Part shown: positions 40,822 through 50,321 of the stretch, one piece after another
Layout of the letters: each line of letters starts with the position of its first letter
Numbering within the stretch: position 1 is the first letter of the stretch
DNA from: Treponema bryantii
GTDB lineage: Bacteria > Spirochaetota > Spirochaetia > Treponematales > Treponemataceae
NCBI RefSeq assembly: GCF_900111035.1
Contig: NZ_FOFU01000010.1
Location: 60,250-124,249, forward strand
Length of the DNA stretch: 64,000 nt
Direction of reading: 5' to 3'
Program-made: the position numbers and the translations under genes
The notes under the pieces: model-generated
Databases searched by the model: none
Told to the model about the DNA's origin: nothing
The model's input: the letters and a program-made list of their open reading frames with translations, nothing else

Positions 40822-42447
40822 ATGAGTTTTAATTCTTTTAATCAGAAATTTTTCCCGTCTCAGGACATTCTCGATAAATGTCCAATGCGCGAACGTGAAC
40901 AGCTTTCAATGCTGGTCGGTGCAAATATCGTATTTATGATAATGTTCGGACTTTTTGGACTTGTACTCTTCATCTTCAAATACTTTATAGTAGGAACAGG
41001 TGGATTACTTCTTTTAGCATTCTTCATTTCTTCACTATACTTTATAAAGAAAGGCCATATTCATTTAGGCTCCTGGATTACCACCTCCGCGATAATGGTA
41101 ATAGCCGCCATAGAATGTTATGGAGCGCCTTTTTCAATCACAAATTACTTACCTTACAGAGACAGTTGTTTCATTGCAGTAATGGGTGTCTGTAATTATG
41201 TAATTTCTTTAAGACGCCGTCAGATGCATAGTTTCTTCACATTCGGACTCATTCTCTGGTTTGTAACTAATGCCACTGTATACCGACCAATTTATATTGC
41301 AAATAAGAATATAGCAGTAATGAATATTCTTATCTGTACACTTGCAATTTTAGTTTCAAATATCTGTCTTCTGCTTTTCGACAGTTTTACAAGACGCGTA
41401 GTTACCCGTGCAGAAGAGAACGAAAATAAATCCTCTCTTGCCCTTTCAAAAATCTCAAATGTAATTATTGAAACTGCAGAAGGACTTAATATCGGTAAAC
41501 AGCTTTCAGAATCTACAAATAAAGCTTCATCCAGTGTTTCAGAAATCCGTGAATTGTATAATTACATCAATACTGAAACTACAACCTTAAGTTCAGAAGC
41601 AATTACAATTAAAGACTCAAGCTATCAGATCAATGACAAAGCAGAACAGATGAAAAAGAGCGTTCAGAGCCAGAGCGATGCTATTTCAACAACCTCTGCA
41701 GCTCTTACAGAAATGTCTGCCAGTCTTACAAATATCAGCAGTATTGCAAATGATCAGAGAGCCGGAATGAATTCCCTTGTACAGAACCTCGACTCTCAGA
41801 TGAAGCTTCTTCAGGATCTTGTAAACGATATGATGAAGGTAAAGGAATCTTCAGACAAAGTTTCAACCTTCGTAGAAGCCGTAAATAAGATTGCTTCTCA
41901 GACAGGTCTTCTTGCCATGAACGCCTCAATCGAAGCAGCTCATGCCGGAACTCTTGGAAAGGGTTTCTCAGTTATCGCCCAGGAAATCCGTAAACTTTCA
42001 GAAGAAACTTCTAAAAATGCCCAGAAGATTACAGATACACTCGAAGAAAACGGTACAATCGTAAATGCTACATCAGAATCTGTAATTTCATTCTCTGAAT
42101 ATACAAAGACAACTACAGACACACTCCGCAAAACAATCCGCGTTATGGAAGAAATTCTTTCCGGAGTTTCGGAAATCGATACCGGAACCCGCGATGTAAT
42201 GAATGCACTTACACGTATTGTTGATGATGCGAACACAAATACCCGTCTTGCAGAAGGAGTTGCCACAGAAATCATTCAGCAGAACACTGCCCTTCAGAAT
42301 ATTTCCAGCGGTACAGAACAGCTTCAGCAAAAGGTAAGCAGTCTTGAAAATCTTTTGAACAACATTCGTAATGCTATTGATGAAATTGATGCAAATGCTT
42401 CTGCTAATGCTGCAGTTGCCGAAAAGATTTCCGGAGCATTGTGTTAG
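40822..42447 (+). CDS. Methyl-accepting chemotaxis-type signalling protein without periplasmic sensor
   Basis: The 541-residue protein has about six N-terminal membrane helices (28-200) with only short loops and no periplasmic sensor domain. A long cytoplasmic coiled-coil signalling region follows. Its hairpin tip reads '[20 protein letters not shown]' and continues '[15 protein letters not shown]', the kinase-contact region of MCPs. It would signal through CheA/CheW to the flagella. Ligand sensing probably occurs in or through the membrane. It is a single gene with its own promoter. Confidence 0.88.
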   Translation: MSFNSFNQKFFPSQDILDKCPMREREQLSMLVGANIVFMIMFGLFGLVLFIFKYFIVGTGGLLLLAFFISSLYFIKKGHIHLGSWITTSAIMVIAAIECYGAPFSITNYLPYRDSCFIAVMGVCNYVISLRRRQMHSFFTFGLILWFVTNATVYRPIYIANKNIAVMNILICTLAILVSNICLLLFDSFTRRVVTRAEENENKSSLALSKISNVIIETAEGLNIGKQLSESTNKASSSVSEIRELYNYINTETTTLSSEAITIKDSSYQINDKAEQMKKSVQSQSDAISTTSAALTEMSASLTNISSIANDQRAGMNSLVQNLDSQMKLLQDLVNDMMKVKESSDKVSTFVEAVNKIASQTGLLAMNASIEAAHAGTLGKGFSVIAQEIRKLSEETSKNAQKITDTLEENGTIVNATSESVISFSEYTKTTTDTLRKTIRVMEEILSGVSEIDTGTRDVMNALTRIVDDANTNTRLAEGVATEIIQQNTALQNISSGTEQLQQKVSSLENLLNNIRNAIDEIDANASANAAVAEKISGALC

Positions 42448-42487
42448 TTTATTGATATAACTTGATTCTTTTCCTCTCGTTTTTCTA

Positions 42488-42516
42488 TTAACAAAAAACG
42501 TTTAATAGATTATAAT
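42488..42516 (+). promoter_or_regulatory. Promoter of malate dehydrogenase gene
   Basis: TTAACA (42488-42493), 17 bases, TATAAT (42511-42516). The start near 42523 gives a 5' leader of about 70 bases to the ATG at 42593, with GGAG before it. The -35 region overlaps a small inverted repeat (TCTATTAA and TTAATAGA), which could be a regulator site; no regulator is identified. Confidence 0.6.
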
Positions 42517-42592
42517 TAAAAAGATATATTAGGCTTAATATATTCATTATAGTATTTAAATAGATATATTTATTTTGATAGGAGACAGAAAT

Positions 42593-43534
42593 ATGTCAAG
42601 AAAAATTACAATCATCGGTGCAGGACAGGTTGGATCAACTGTTGCCTATGCTCTTACTTTGAAGCAGATTGCTTCAGAAATCGTCATCATCGACATTATT
42701 AAAGAAAAAGCTATGGGAGAAGCAATGGATATCCGCCAGGGTACTCCTTTCATTGGCCCAGTTTACGTTCACGATGGTGATTATGAAGATGCAAAGGATT
42801 CCGACATCGTAGTATTCACTTCTGGTGTTGGCCGCAAACCTGGACAGTCACGTCTTGACCTTACACAGACTAACGTTGATATCACAAAGTCTGTAATTCC
42901 TCAGATTACTAAGGCTGCTCCTAACGCCCTTTATGTTATTGTTGCAAACCCTGTTGATATTCTTACATATCAGTTTGTAAAAACTGCCGGTATTCCTGCT
43001 AACCGCATTTTCGGTACAGGTACTATGCTTGATACTGCTCGTTTCCGCGCTCGTATTGCAGAAACATACAAAGTAGCTCAGGAAAACGTACACGGATACG
43101 TATTCGGTGAGCACGGAGATTCTTCTTTCGTACCTTGGTCTCTTGCAAATATCGGTTCTATCCCGGTAGATTCATTTGCTAAATCATACCACGGACCAAA
43201 ACTTCCAGACTTCGATAAGAACGACGTAGAAGACTATATCCGCAAGTCAGGTGGAATCATCATTGCTGCTAAGAAATGTACAAACTATGCTATCGGTGTT
43301 ACAACAGCTACTCTCTGTGAAGCTTTGAACTACGAAACTGATTCAGTTCTTACAATTTCTTCTATGCTCGATGGCGAATACGGAATTAAGGATGTATGTC
43401 TTTCTATCCCAACAATCATCGGTGCAAACGGAATTAAGGGACGCCTCGAAGCTCCTCTTACAGATTCAGAAATTGAATCTCTCCGCCACAGTGCAGAATG
43501 TCTCAAAGACGTTATTAAACAGGTAAACTTCTAA
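42593..43534 (+). CDS. mdh: LDH-like malate dehydrogenase (predicted from specificity residue)
   Basis: The 313-residue protein has the NAD site 'IIGAGQVGSTVAYAL', catalytic Asp147/Arg150 ('MLDTARFRARI') and His174 ('GEHGDSSFVPW') of the LDH/MDH family. The substrate-choice residue (LDH position 102) is Arg81 in 'SGVGRKPGQSRLDL', where lactate dehydrogenases have Gln. Arg there binds the extra carboxylate of oxaloacetate, so malate is the predicted product. The ATG follows GGAG. Fumarase lies just downstream, which supports malate use. Databases may call it L-lactate dehydrogenase. Confidence 0.8.
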   Translation: MSRKITIIGAGQVGSTVAYALTLKQIASEIVIIDIIKEKAMGEAMDIRQGTPFIGPVYVHDGDYEDAKDSDIVVFTSGVGRKPGQSRLDLTQTNVDITKSVIPQITKAAPNALYVIVANPVDILTYQFVKTAGIPANRIFGTGTMLDTARFRARIAETYKVAQENVHGYVFGEHGDSSFVPWSLANIGSIPVDSFAKSYHGPKLPDFDKNDVEDYIRKSGGIIIAAKKCTNYAIGVTTATLCEALNYETDSVLTISSMLDGEYGIKDVCLSIPTIIGANGIKGRLEAPLTDSEIESLRHSAECLKDVIKQVNF

Positions 43535-43547
43535 TATAATATTAATC

Positions 43548-43626
43548 GTCATTGCGAGCGTAGCGAAGCAATCCATTTAATATAGATTGCTTCGTCACAA
43601 AGTTCCTCGCAATGACAATTTTTTTT
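43548..43626 (+). terminator. Bipartite hairpin with T tract, also a dispersed-repeat type
   Basis: GTCATTGCGAG (43548-43558) pairs with CTCGCAATGAC (43606-43616), and inside it GAAGCAATC (43565-43573) pairs with GATTGCTTC (43585-43593). A T run follows. It would terminate after the mdh gene. The sequence 'CATTGCGAGCGTAGCGAAGC' is the type of palindrome found scattered in many bacterial genomes. Confidence 0.7.
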
Positions 43627-43639
43627 AAGGATGAAAACT

Positions 43640-45028
43640 ATGGAATACAAAATTGAACATGACTCAATGGGTGAAGTAAAAGTTCCAGCAGATAAATACT
43701 GGGGCGCTCAGACTGAACGCAGTCACGAAAACTTCGAAATTGGTGTTGGCATTGAAACAATGCCACGTGAAATAACAAAGGCTTTCGGTTACCTCAAAAA
43801 GGCAGCTGCAATGGCAAACAATGCCCTCAAGCCTGAGAAAATGACAAAGGAAAAGCTTTCTGCAATTAAAAAGGCTTGTGATGAAGTAATCGCCGGCAAA
43901 CTCAACGATCACTTCCCACTCGTTGTATGGCAGACAGGTTCTGGTACACAGAGCAACATGAATGCAAACGAAGTTATCGCTAACCGCGCTAACGAAATTG
44001 CAGGTAAAAAACTCTGTCATCCAAACGATGATATCAACATGAGTCAGTCTTCAAACGATACCTTCCCTACTGCACTCCACATTTCTGCAGTATGTGCTAT
44101 CGAAGACAAGCTCTTCCCAGCTATCGACACTCTGGTAGAAACTTTCAAGAAACTTGAAAAAGAAAATATGAAGATTGTAAAGAGTGGTCGTACACACCTT
44201 CAGGATGCTGTACCTATTTCTTTCGGTCAGGAAATTTCCGGCTGGAGAACTTCTCTTGAGCAGGATAAAAAGATGCTCCAGTCTTCACTTCCATTCCTTA
44301 AGCAACTCGCTCTCGGTGGTACAGCTGTAGGAACTGGTTTGAACGCACCTAAGGGCTTTGACAAAAAGGTTGCTGAATGTGTATCTGAACTCACTGGAAA
44401 GAAGTTTGTTACAGCACCTAACAAGTTCCACGCTCTTACTTCTAAAGACGAATTAGTATATGCACACGGAGCAATCAAGGCTCTTGCTGCAGATATGATG
44501 AAGATTGCTAACGACGTTCGCTGGCTCGCATCTGGTCCTCGTGATGGTCTTGGAGAAATCCGTATTCCTGAAAACGAGCCGGGTTCATCAATCATGCCGG
44601 GAAAAGTAAACCCAACACAGTGTGAAGCTGTAACAATGGTTGCAGTTCAGGTAATGGGTAACGATGCTGCTATCGGCTTCGCAGCATCTCAGGGTAACTT
44701 TGAATTGAACGTATTCATGCCTGTTATCGCTTACAACTTTATTCAGAGTGCACGTCTTCTTGCAGAAGCTATGCTTTCTTTCAACAAGAATTGTGCAGTT
44801 GGAATTAAGGCAGACAAGGCTAAGATGCATCATAACCTTTACAACTCTTTAATGCTCGTAACAGCATTGAACCCATATATCGGTTATGAAAACGCTGCTA
44901 AAACAGCTCACAAAGCATTTGATGAAAACATTTCATTGAAGGATGCCTGCGTAGGACTTGGATTCCTCACAGCTGCAGAATTTGATAAAGTATTCAAGCC
45001 GGAAGCAATGGCCTTCCCACAGAAATAG
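43640..45028 (+). CDS. fumC: Class II fumarate hydratase
   Basis: The 462-residue protein has the fumarase/aspartase signature '[13 protein letters not shown]', '[12 protein letters not shown]', '[13 protein letters not shown]' and '[16 protein letters not shown]'. It interconverts malate and fumarate without an Fe-S cluster. The ATG at 43640 is chosen because AAGG lies nine bases before it; the ATG at 43631 touches that site. With mdh upstream it forms the oxaloacetate-to-fumarate branch of succinate fermentation. A separate promoter was not identified beyond the mdh terminator. Confidence 0.93.
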   Translation: MEYKIEHDSMGEVKVPADKYWGAQTERSHENFEIGVGIETMPREITKAFGYLKKAAAMANNALKPEKMTKEKLSAIKKACDEVIAGKLNDHFPLVVWQTGSGTQSNMNANEVIANRANEIAGKKLCHPNDDINMSQSSNDTFPTALHISAVCAIEDKLFPAIDTLVETFKKLEKENMKIVKSGRTHLQDAVPISFGQEISGWRTSLEQDKKMLQSSLPFLKQLALGGTAVGTGLNAPKGFDKKVAECVSELTGKKFVTAPNKFHALTSKDELVYAHGAIKALAADMMKIANDVRWLASGPRDGLGEIRIPENEPGSSIMPGKVNPTQCEAVTMVAVQVMGNDAAIGFAASQGNFELNVFMPVIAYNFIQSARLLAEAMLSFNKNCAVGIKADKAKMHHNLYNSLMLVTALNPYIGYENAAKTAHKAFDENISLKDACVGLGFLTAAEFDKVFKPEAMAFPQK

Positions 45029-45035
45029 CCAGTAA

Positions 45036-45085
45036 TCGAAGAACCTAAACCGGGCTGCGACAGCGGGCCGGTTTAGGTTCTTCGA
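45036..45085. repeat. 18-bp perfect hairpin after fumarase
   Basis: TCGAAGAACCTAAACCGG (45036-45053) pairs perfectly with 45068-45085 around a 14-base loop. No T tract follows, so it is not a standard terminator. It may be an RNA-end stabiliser, a factor-dependent terminator or a mobile palindromic repeat. The remaining bases to 45155 hold nothing else that I see. Confidence 0.6.
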
Positions 45086-45154
45086 AAGAATGATTCAGAG
45101 ACAAGCTGTGCTTGCCGACCTTCAGTAATTATTATTTATTTTAAGGATAATTTA

Positions 45155-46525
45155 TTGAAACAGAAACTACCAGTAATAATTCTTCTTTGTATTTCACTTG
45201 TTCTTCTCACCTTTATAACTCCATCTTTTTTACATAATAAGAAACATGAAATATCCAATAATCAGCTTGTTGCTTCTCATATTTACGGACTCATTGCCGG
45301 AAATATTGAACGACCAATCGGTATTTCAACTGGTTTAAGTTCAGATGAATTCCTTGTACGCACCCTTGAGCAGGAAGAAAACATACCTGAAAACATTATG
45401 GAAGAAATGATGTCTTCTTTCCTTGGTGCAGTAAAAAATCAGTTTGGTTATGATGCTTCATTTGTTGTTTCAGAAAAAACAAAACGCTACTACACTCCTA
45501 CTGGAATTGCTAAAATCGTAAACCCTCAGGAAGATCCTTATGATAACTGGTATCAGATGTTCCTTGATACAAATCTTCCTATTCAGCTTGAAACAGACCG
45601 CGATCAGTTATTTGATTGGCGCTGGAGTATTTTTATAAACGCACGTATTGTTGATTCCAATGGCACAACCTTAGGTATCTGTGGAATTGCTCTTTCAATG
45701 GAAGACTGGCAGAAAATGCTTTTAGCTGTTGAAAAAGAATACAAAGTAAAAATCAATCTTATCGATACACAAGGTCTTGTGCAGATTGATACAGATTTTA
45801 ATAATATAAAGAATGCATACCTTTCAGAAGCAATTTCTGATCATGCTTCCGAAAAAGAATTTACCCATACAGATAAAGCTGGCCACGGTTACCGCATGAC
45901 CCGTTTTATGCCTAACTTAAAATGGTATCTTGTTGTTCAGGGTAAAAATGAAATTGAAGCACAGTTTGCAGGTGCTTCTATAATTCTTGTAATTTATATT
46001 CTCCTTTTTGTTTGTCTTTTCTTATCATTATTTGATACTAATAAAAAGTATAAACAGCATGAATTTGTTATAAAATCGACAAGTCCTGTAGATGAATTAA
46101 CAAAACTTCCAAATCGTAATTATCTGAAAGAGGCTTATGGAGAACTCGGAGTATTTAATACTACCCGTTATAAATCTCTCTCAGTTTTTGATATTGATCA
46201 TTTTAAGGTAATAAACGACGAGCGCGATGGCGACAAAATTGTTCTTGGAATTGTAGAAATCGCTAAGGAACTTCTTGATGACAGAGGAATTCTATTCCGC
46301 TGGTCAGGAGATGAATTTGTTTTATTCATGGAAATGGAAATTGATGAAGCTGAAAATCAAATGAAAGCTCTCTGTGAAAAAGCAAAGGAAAAACTTGATA
46401 TAACAGTTTCTGTTGGTCTTGTAAAAGTTGATCTTTCAGTTTCTATCAAAATAAATTATTACCGTGCCGTGCAAAACTGCTATGCAATTAAAGAAGCTGG
46501 TGGAAATGGCGTTGGAAGGCAATGA
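45155..46525 (+). CDS. dCache-containing diguanylate cyclase
   Basis: Two membrane helices (about 5-25 and 275-297) flank an extracytoplasmic dCache-like sensor ('PQEDPYDNWYQMFLDT', 'RIVDSNGTTLGICGIALSME'). A cytoplasmic GGDEF domain follows with 'FDIDHFKVINDE' and active-site 'RWSGDEFVLF'. GGDEF is SGDEF, still compatible with activity. No RxxD inhibitory site is seen five residues before it. It makes c-di-GMP in response to an external ligand. The start is TTG with AAGG upstream. It overlaps the next gene by four bases. Confidence 0.85.
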   Translation: MKQKLPVIILLCISLVLLTFITPSFLHNKKHEISNNQLVASHIYGLIAGNIERPIGISTGLSSDEFLVRTLEQEENIPENIMEEMMSSFLGAVKNQFGYDASFVVSEKTKRYYTPTGIAKIVNPQEDPYDNWYQMFLDTNLPIQLETDRDQLFDWRWSIFINARIVDSNGTTLGICGIALSMEDWQKMLLAVEKEYKVKINLIDTQGLVQIDTDFNNIKNAYLSEAISDHASEKEFTHTDKAGHGYRMTRFMPNLKWYLVVQGKNEIEAQFAGASIILVIYILLFVCLFLSLFDTNKKYKQHEFVIKSTSPVDELTKLPNRNYLKEAYGELGVFNTTRYKSLSVFDIDHFKVINDERDGDKIVLGIVEIAKELLDDRGILFRWSGDEFVLFMEMEIDEAENQMKALCEKAKEKLDITVSVGLVKVDLSVSIKINYYRAVQNCYAIKEAGGNGVGRQ

Positions 46526-49500
46526 GAGAAAAATCTTCGAACCTTCTTAAAAATCAGACTGTAATACTGATACTCTCCAGTATAGCTCTTACCTTTTTAG
46601 TAACTGCCTTAATCCTTATTGCTCAATCGCACACACTTTTACTTAAAAATTATACAAATGCAATTTATCTTGAATCAGAAAAGAAATCCCTCGAACTGAA
46701 TTATTTTTTTAATACTGCAGAAGATATTGTAGCTGGCTGGAAGAAATATATTCTCATGAATCTTGATGAAAAGAAATTCCAGGATGAAAAAAACTATGAA
46801 AATGATTTTTTGAGAGATTTATCTACAAAAATGGCTTCAGACGTTGTAAATGAAAAAGGAGTTGTCTGTACCTTTTTCCGTCTTGAAGCGGAAACCTATG
46901 GACCTACTCGAGGTATATTCCTCATCGGTGGATATCAGAAAACTTATGTAAGTGTTCGTCTGACAGATCTTTCAAAATATTCACCAACAGATACAGATCA
47001 TGTCGGCTGGTATTATCTTCCTATCTGGAACAAAAGCCCGGTATGGACTTCTCCCTATGATAATGAAAATCTCCGCCAGAAAATTATTTCTTACAGTGTT
47101 CCTGTATATAAAAACGGTAAACTTCTCGGAGTTTTAGGAATTGATTTAAGTCTTGCAATCATTGAAAATATTGTACATTCCCTTAAAATTGATAACTCTA
47201 CAGGACTTCTTTTTGGAAAAGAACAGAATCATATTCATTTATATAAAAAAGAAGAAATGTCTAATTCCGTTGAACGCTCTGTAGACATTGCAACCATGAT
47301 GGAACAATTCCGAAAGGCAGATAGCAAAAAACTCACCAGATTCACCTGGGAAGGAAAAAAGCATTTTGGAATCTTAAAACAACTTGATAATGGAATGACT
47401 TACATAACGGCAATTACTCAGGATGAGGCTATGCAGCTGATTAACGGTCAGATAAATTCCCTCATCATAATATTTTTGTTTGTCTGTTTAATTACTTCCC
47501 TGCTCTTCTTTTTCTTAAAGCGTAAAATTATCATTCCATTTAATATCTTATTCAAAACAACAAACCGTCTTGCACGTGGAGAATTATACGTAGATATTCC
47601 ATATACTTCGGATAATGAAATTGGAACTCTCACAAATAATATCCGTATGATGACTACTCAGATGAAAGAATACATTGAGTACATCAGTGAGCAGACAAAA
47701 AAAGAACGTGCTGCAAAGGAAGCTGCTCTTACCGAAAGTCAGATAAACGCTGCTGCCTCACAGGCAAAAAGTGCATTCCTTGCAAATATGAGCCACGAAA
47801 TTAGAACCCCAATAAATGCAGTACTCGGCATGAATGAAATGATTCTTCGAGAATCTAAAGATAAAGCAATTATCGGTTATTCATCGAATATCAAAATAGC
47901 CGGGGTAAACCTTCTTTCCATTGTAAATGACATTCTCGACTTCTCTAAAATCGAAGCCGGCAAAATGGAACTTATTCCAGATAACTATGAAGTTTCTTCA
48001 ATGATTATAGACCTTTTAAATATGACACGAGACCGTGCAAAAGCTAAAGGCCTTAAATTTAATCTGAATGTAAACTCTTCACTTCCTAAAACCTTATATG
48101 GAGACAGCATCCGTATAAAGCAGTGTATTATAAATCTTCTTACTAACGCAATTAAATATACAAAAGAAGGTTCCGTAACTTTTGAAATTGATTTCAAAAA
48201 ACAAGATGATGACAACATTCTTCTTAAAGTAAATGTAAAAGACACCGGCTGCGGTATAAAAACAGAAGACATAGATAAACTCTATAAACCTTTCGAGCGA
48301 ATTGATGAAATAAAACACAGAACCATTGAAGGAACAGGTCTTGGAATAAGCATTGTAAACAGACTTCTTGATATGATGGGAAGTATGCTTAAAGTAAAGA
48401 CAATTTACGGCAAAGGCTCAGATTTCTCTTTTGAAATTAAACAGAAAGTTGCTGACTGGACAGCCGTTGGTGATATCAATGAAGCTTATGAAGAAAGCGT
48501 TATGGAGATGGCAGATTATAAAGAAAAGCTTCATGCCCCAAAAGCAAAACTTTTATTTGTTGATGATACAGAAATGAATCTTGATGTCGTTAAGGGCCTT
48601 CTCAAAAACACTGGAATTACAGTTGATACAGCTCTTAGTGGTAAACAGGCACTCGAAGCAATCAAAACTACAAAATACGATATTCTTTTTATTGATCATA
48701 GAATGCCCGAAATGGATGGTATAGAAACCCTTCATGCAATGAAAGAAATGTCAGACAATCTTTGTGCCGGAAAACCTTGTATTGCTTTAACTGCAAATGC
48801 TATTAGTGGTGTCAAAAAAATGTATCTTGAAGAAGGTTTTGATGATTATCTTTCTAAACCTGTAAATCCGGCAAAACTCGAAGAAATGATTCGCCGTTAT
48901 CTTCCTGAAGATTATATTGAAGCAGCCCCAGAAGAAGAAAATGAAACTTCAGTCAATACTGAAAATACAACAGAAACTTCCGAAGTAATTCGAACACTTT
49001 CAAATATAGAAGGTTTTGATATTTCTGAGGCCATCAGATTCACAGGATCTGAAGAAGTTCTATTATCTACAATAAAGCAATACTATACTTCAATGGATCA
49101 GAAGGCACAGGAATTACAGCAATACTTTGAAGCTGAAGACTGGAAAAATTATGAAATTAAAGTTCATGCACTAAAAAGTACTTCCCGTCTTATTGGTGCA
49201 AAAGAGCTTTCCAAACTTGCAGAACATTTGGAAAAGTGTGCAAATAATAATACAGTATCTGAAATACAGGAAAAACATAAGCCGCTTTTTGATCTGTTTT
49301 TGAGTTATAAAGAAAAACTTGCCCCTCTTGTAAAAGAAGAAAAAAATCAGACACCAGCAAAAGAAATTTCACAGGAAGAATTATCAGAGAAAATCAAGTT
49401 TCTTCTAGACTATGCCAATGATTTTGATATTGATGGTCTGGATTCTCTTATTTCTGAATTATCTTCTGTTCAACTCCCCTTTGATTTTTCACAAAAATTT

Positions 49501-49581
49501 GATAAAATTAAAACCAGTGTTGAAAATGTTGATTTTAAAGAACTAAGAAATTTACTTTCTGAATGGAGCAATAATAAATGA
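46522..49581 (+). CDS. Hybrid sensor histidine kinase with receiver and Hpt domains
   Basis: From N to C: membrane helix, dCache-like sensor, membrane helix, HAMP ('NRLARGELYVDIPYTSDNEI'), coiled coil, HisKA with His425 in 'MSHEIRTPINAVLG', HATPase ('NLLTNAIKYTKEG', 'DTGCGIKTEDIDKLYKPFER'). Then come a receiver with Asp725 ('LFIDHRMPEMDG') and an Hpt domain with His882 ('KVHALKSTSRL'). A phosphorelay would run His425-Asp725-His882 and then to the receiver encoded next. Overlaps at both ends (ATGA) show one operon with the cyclase and receiver genes. Confidence 0.93.
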   Translation: MREKSSNLLKNQTVILILSSIALTFLVTALILIAQSHTLLLKNYTNAIYLESEKKSLELNYFFNTAEDIVAGWKKYILMNLDEKKFQDEKNYENDFLRDLSTKMASDVVNEKGVVCTFFRLEAETYGPTRGIFLIGGYQKTYVSVRLTDLSKYSPTDTDHVGWYYLPIWNKSPVWTSPYDNENLRQKIISYSVPVYKNGKLLGVLGIDLSLAIIENIVHSLKIDNSTGLLFGKEQNHIHLYKKEEMSNSVERSVDIATMMEQFRKADSKKLTRFTWEGKKHFGILKQLDNGMTYITAITQDEAMQLINGQINSLIIIFLFVCLITSLLFFFLKRKIIIPFNILFKTTNRLARGELYVDIPYTSDNEIGTLTNNIRMMTTQMKEYIEYISEQTKKERAAKEAALTESQINAAASQAKSAFLANMSHEIRTPINAVLGMNEMILRESKDKAIIGYSSNIKIAGVNLLSIVNDILDFSKIEAGKMELIPDNYEVSSMIIDLLNMTRDRAKAKGLKFNLNVNSSLPKTLYGDSIRIKQCIINLLTNAIKYTKEGSVTFEIDFKKQDDDNILLKVNVKDTGCGIKTEDIDKLYKPFERIDEIKHRTIEGTGLGISIVNRLLDMMGSMLKVKTIYGKGSDFSFEIKQKVADWTAVGDINEAYEESVMEMADYKEKLHAPKAKLLFVDDTEMNLDVVKGLLKNTGITVDTALSGKQALEAIKTTKYDILFIDHRMPEMDGIETLHAMKEMSDNLCAGKPCIALTANAISGVKKMYLEEGFDDYLSKPVNPAKLEEMIRRYLPEDYIEAAPEEENETSVNTENTTETSEVIRTLSNIEGFDISEAIRFTGSEEVLLSTIKQYYTSMDQKAQELQQYFEAEDWKNYEIKVHALKSTSRLIGAKELSKLAEHLEKCANNNTVSEIQEKHKPLFDLFLSYKEKLAPLVKEEKNQTPAKEISQEELSEKIKFLLDYANDFDIDGLDSLISELSSVQLPFDFSQKFDKIKTSVENVDFKELRNLLSEWSNNK

Positions 49582-50321
49582 TGGATGAGCTTTTTATAGT
49601 TGGTGATTCTTCTCGTCTTGTTGTAAAGAATCTTATAAATCAGTTCAATGCTACAGACCTTAAAATAAATGTTTTTGCTCCAACTAACGAAGATGTAGAC
49701 AGACTTCCAAACTATTCAATTCAGCTTCTTATTCTTCTTTCAGATAACATTGAATTTAATATCATTAGAAAGATTGTTGTTTACCAGAAAAAATATGATT
49801 ATCATTTATGTTTTGTCGGTAAAATGACAACCATTTCTCTGGAAGATAATAATTTTTTCAACAAGATTCCTTCTATTAAATTAGAATCCTACACTATTGA
49901 TATTGAAAATCTTCTGGAACTGATGGAAAGAAATAATGTCAGCAAGAAACATATTCTTGTTGTAGATGACGAGCCTATTATTCTCAGAAGTATAAAAGTC
50001 TGGCTTGGTGATGATTTTCATTTATCACTTGTCAGCTCAGGTGAAATGGCACTTGAATTCCTTGATATGCATCCTGTTGATCTTGTTCTGCTGGATTATA
50101 AAATGCCGACTATGGATGGACCAAAGGTTCTGGAAGCAATCAGAAGTGATAAAAGACTTGCTAACCTGCCTGTTATTTTCCTTACAGCAAACAATGACAG
50201 ACAGAGTGTAATAAACGCAATGCAGTTAAAACCAGATGGTTATATTCTCAAGAGCAAGGCTCCAGACGAAATTAAAGAAGCCGTTGTCGACTTCTTTAAA
50301 AATCGTATCATAAAAGTTTAA
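49578..50321 (+). CDS. Stand-alone response regulator with degenerate N-terminal receiver
   Basis: The C-terminal receiver (about 125-247) has 'HILVVDDEPIILRS', phospho-acceptor Asp173 ('LLDYKMPTMDGP') and 'IFLTANND'. The N-terminal 120 residues look like a second receiver fold ('MDELFIVGDSSRLVVKNL') in which the acceptor strand reads 'LLILLSDNIEF', so the Asp is lost or shifted. There is no output domain, so it acts through protein contacts. It probably takes phosphate from Hpt His882 of the kinase. Its 3' end overlaps the convergent GH36 gene by four bases. Confidence 0.88.
   Translation: MMDELFIVGDSSRLVVKNLINQFNATDLKINVFAPTNEDVDRLPNYSIQLLILLSDNIEFNIIRKIVVYQKKYDYHLCFVGKMTTISLEDNNFFNKIPSIKLESYTIDIENLLELMERNNVSKKHILVVDDEPIILRSIKVWLGDDFHLSLVSSGEMALEFLDMHPVDLVLLDYKMPTMDGPKVLEAIRSDKRLANLPVIFLTANNDRQSVINAMQLKPDGYILKSKAPDEIKEAVVDFFKNRIIKV

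Noticed and set aside
42593..43534. Calling the LDH-like gene L-lactate dehydrogenase
   Set aside because: Arg at the specificity position and linkage to fumarase favour malate dehydrogenase, though activity is untested.
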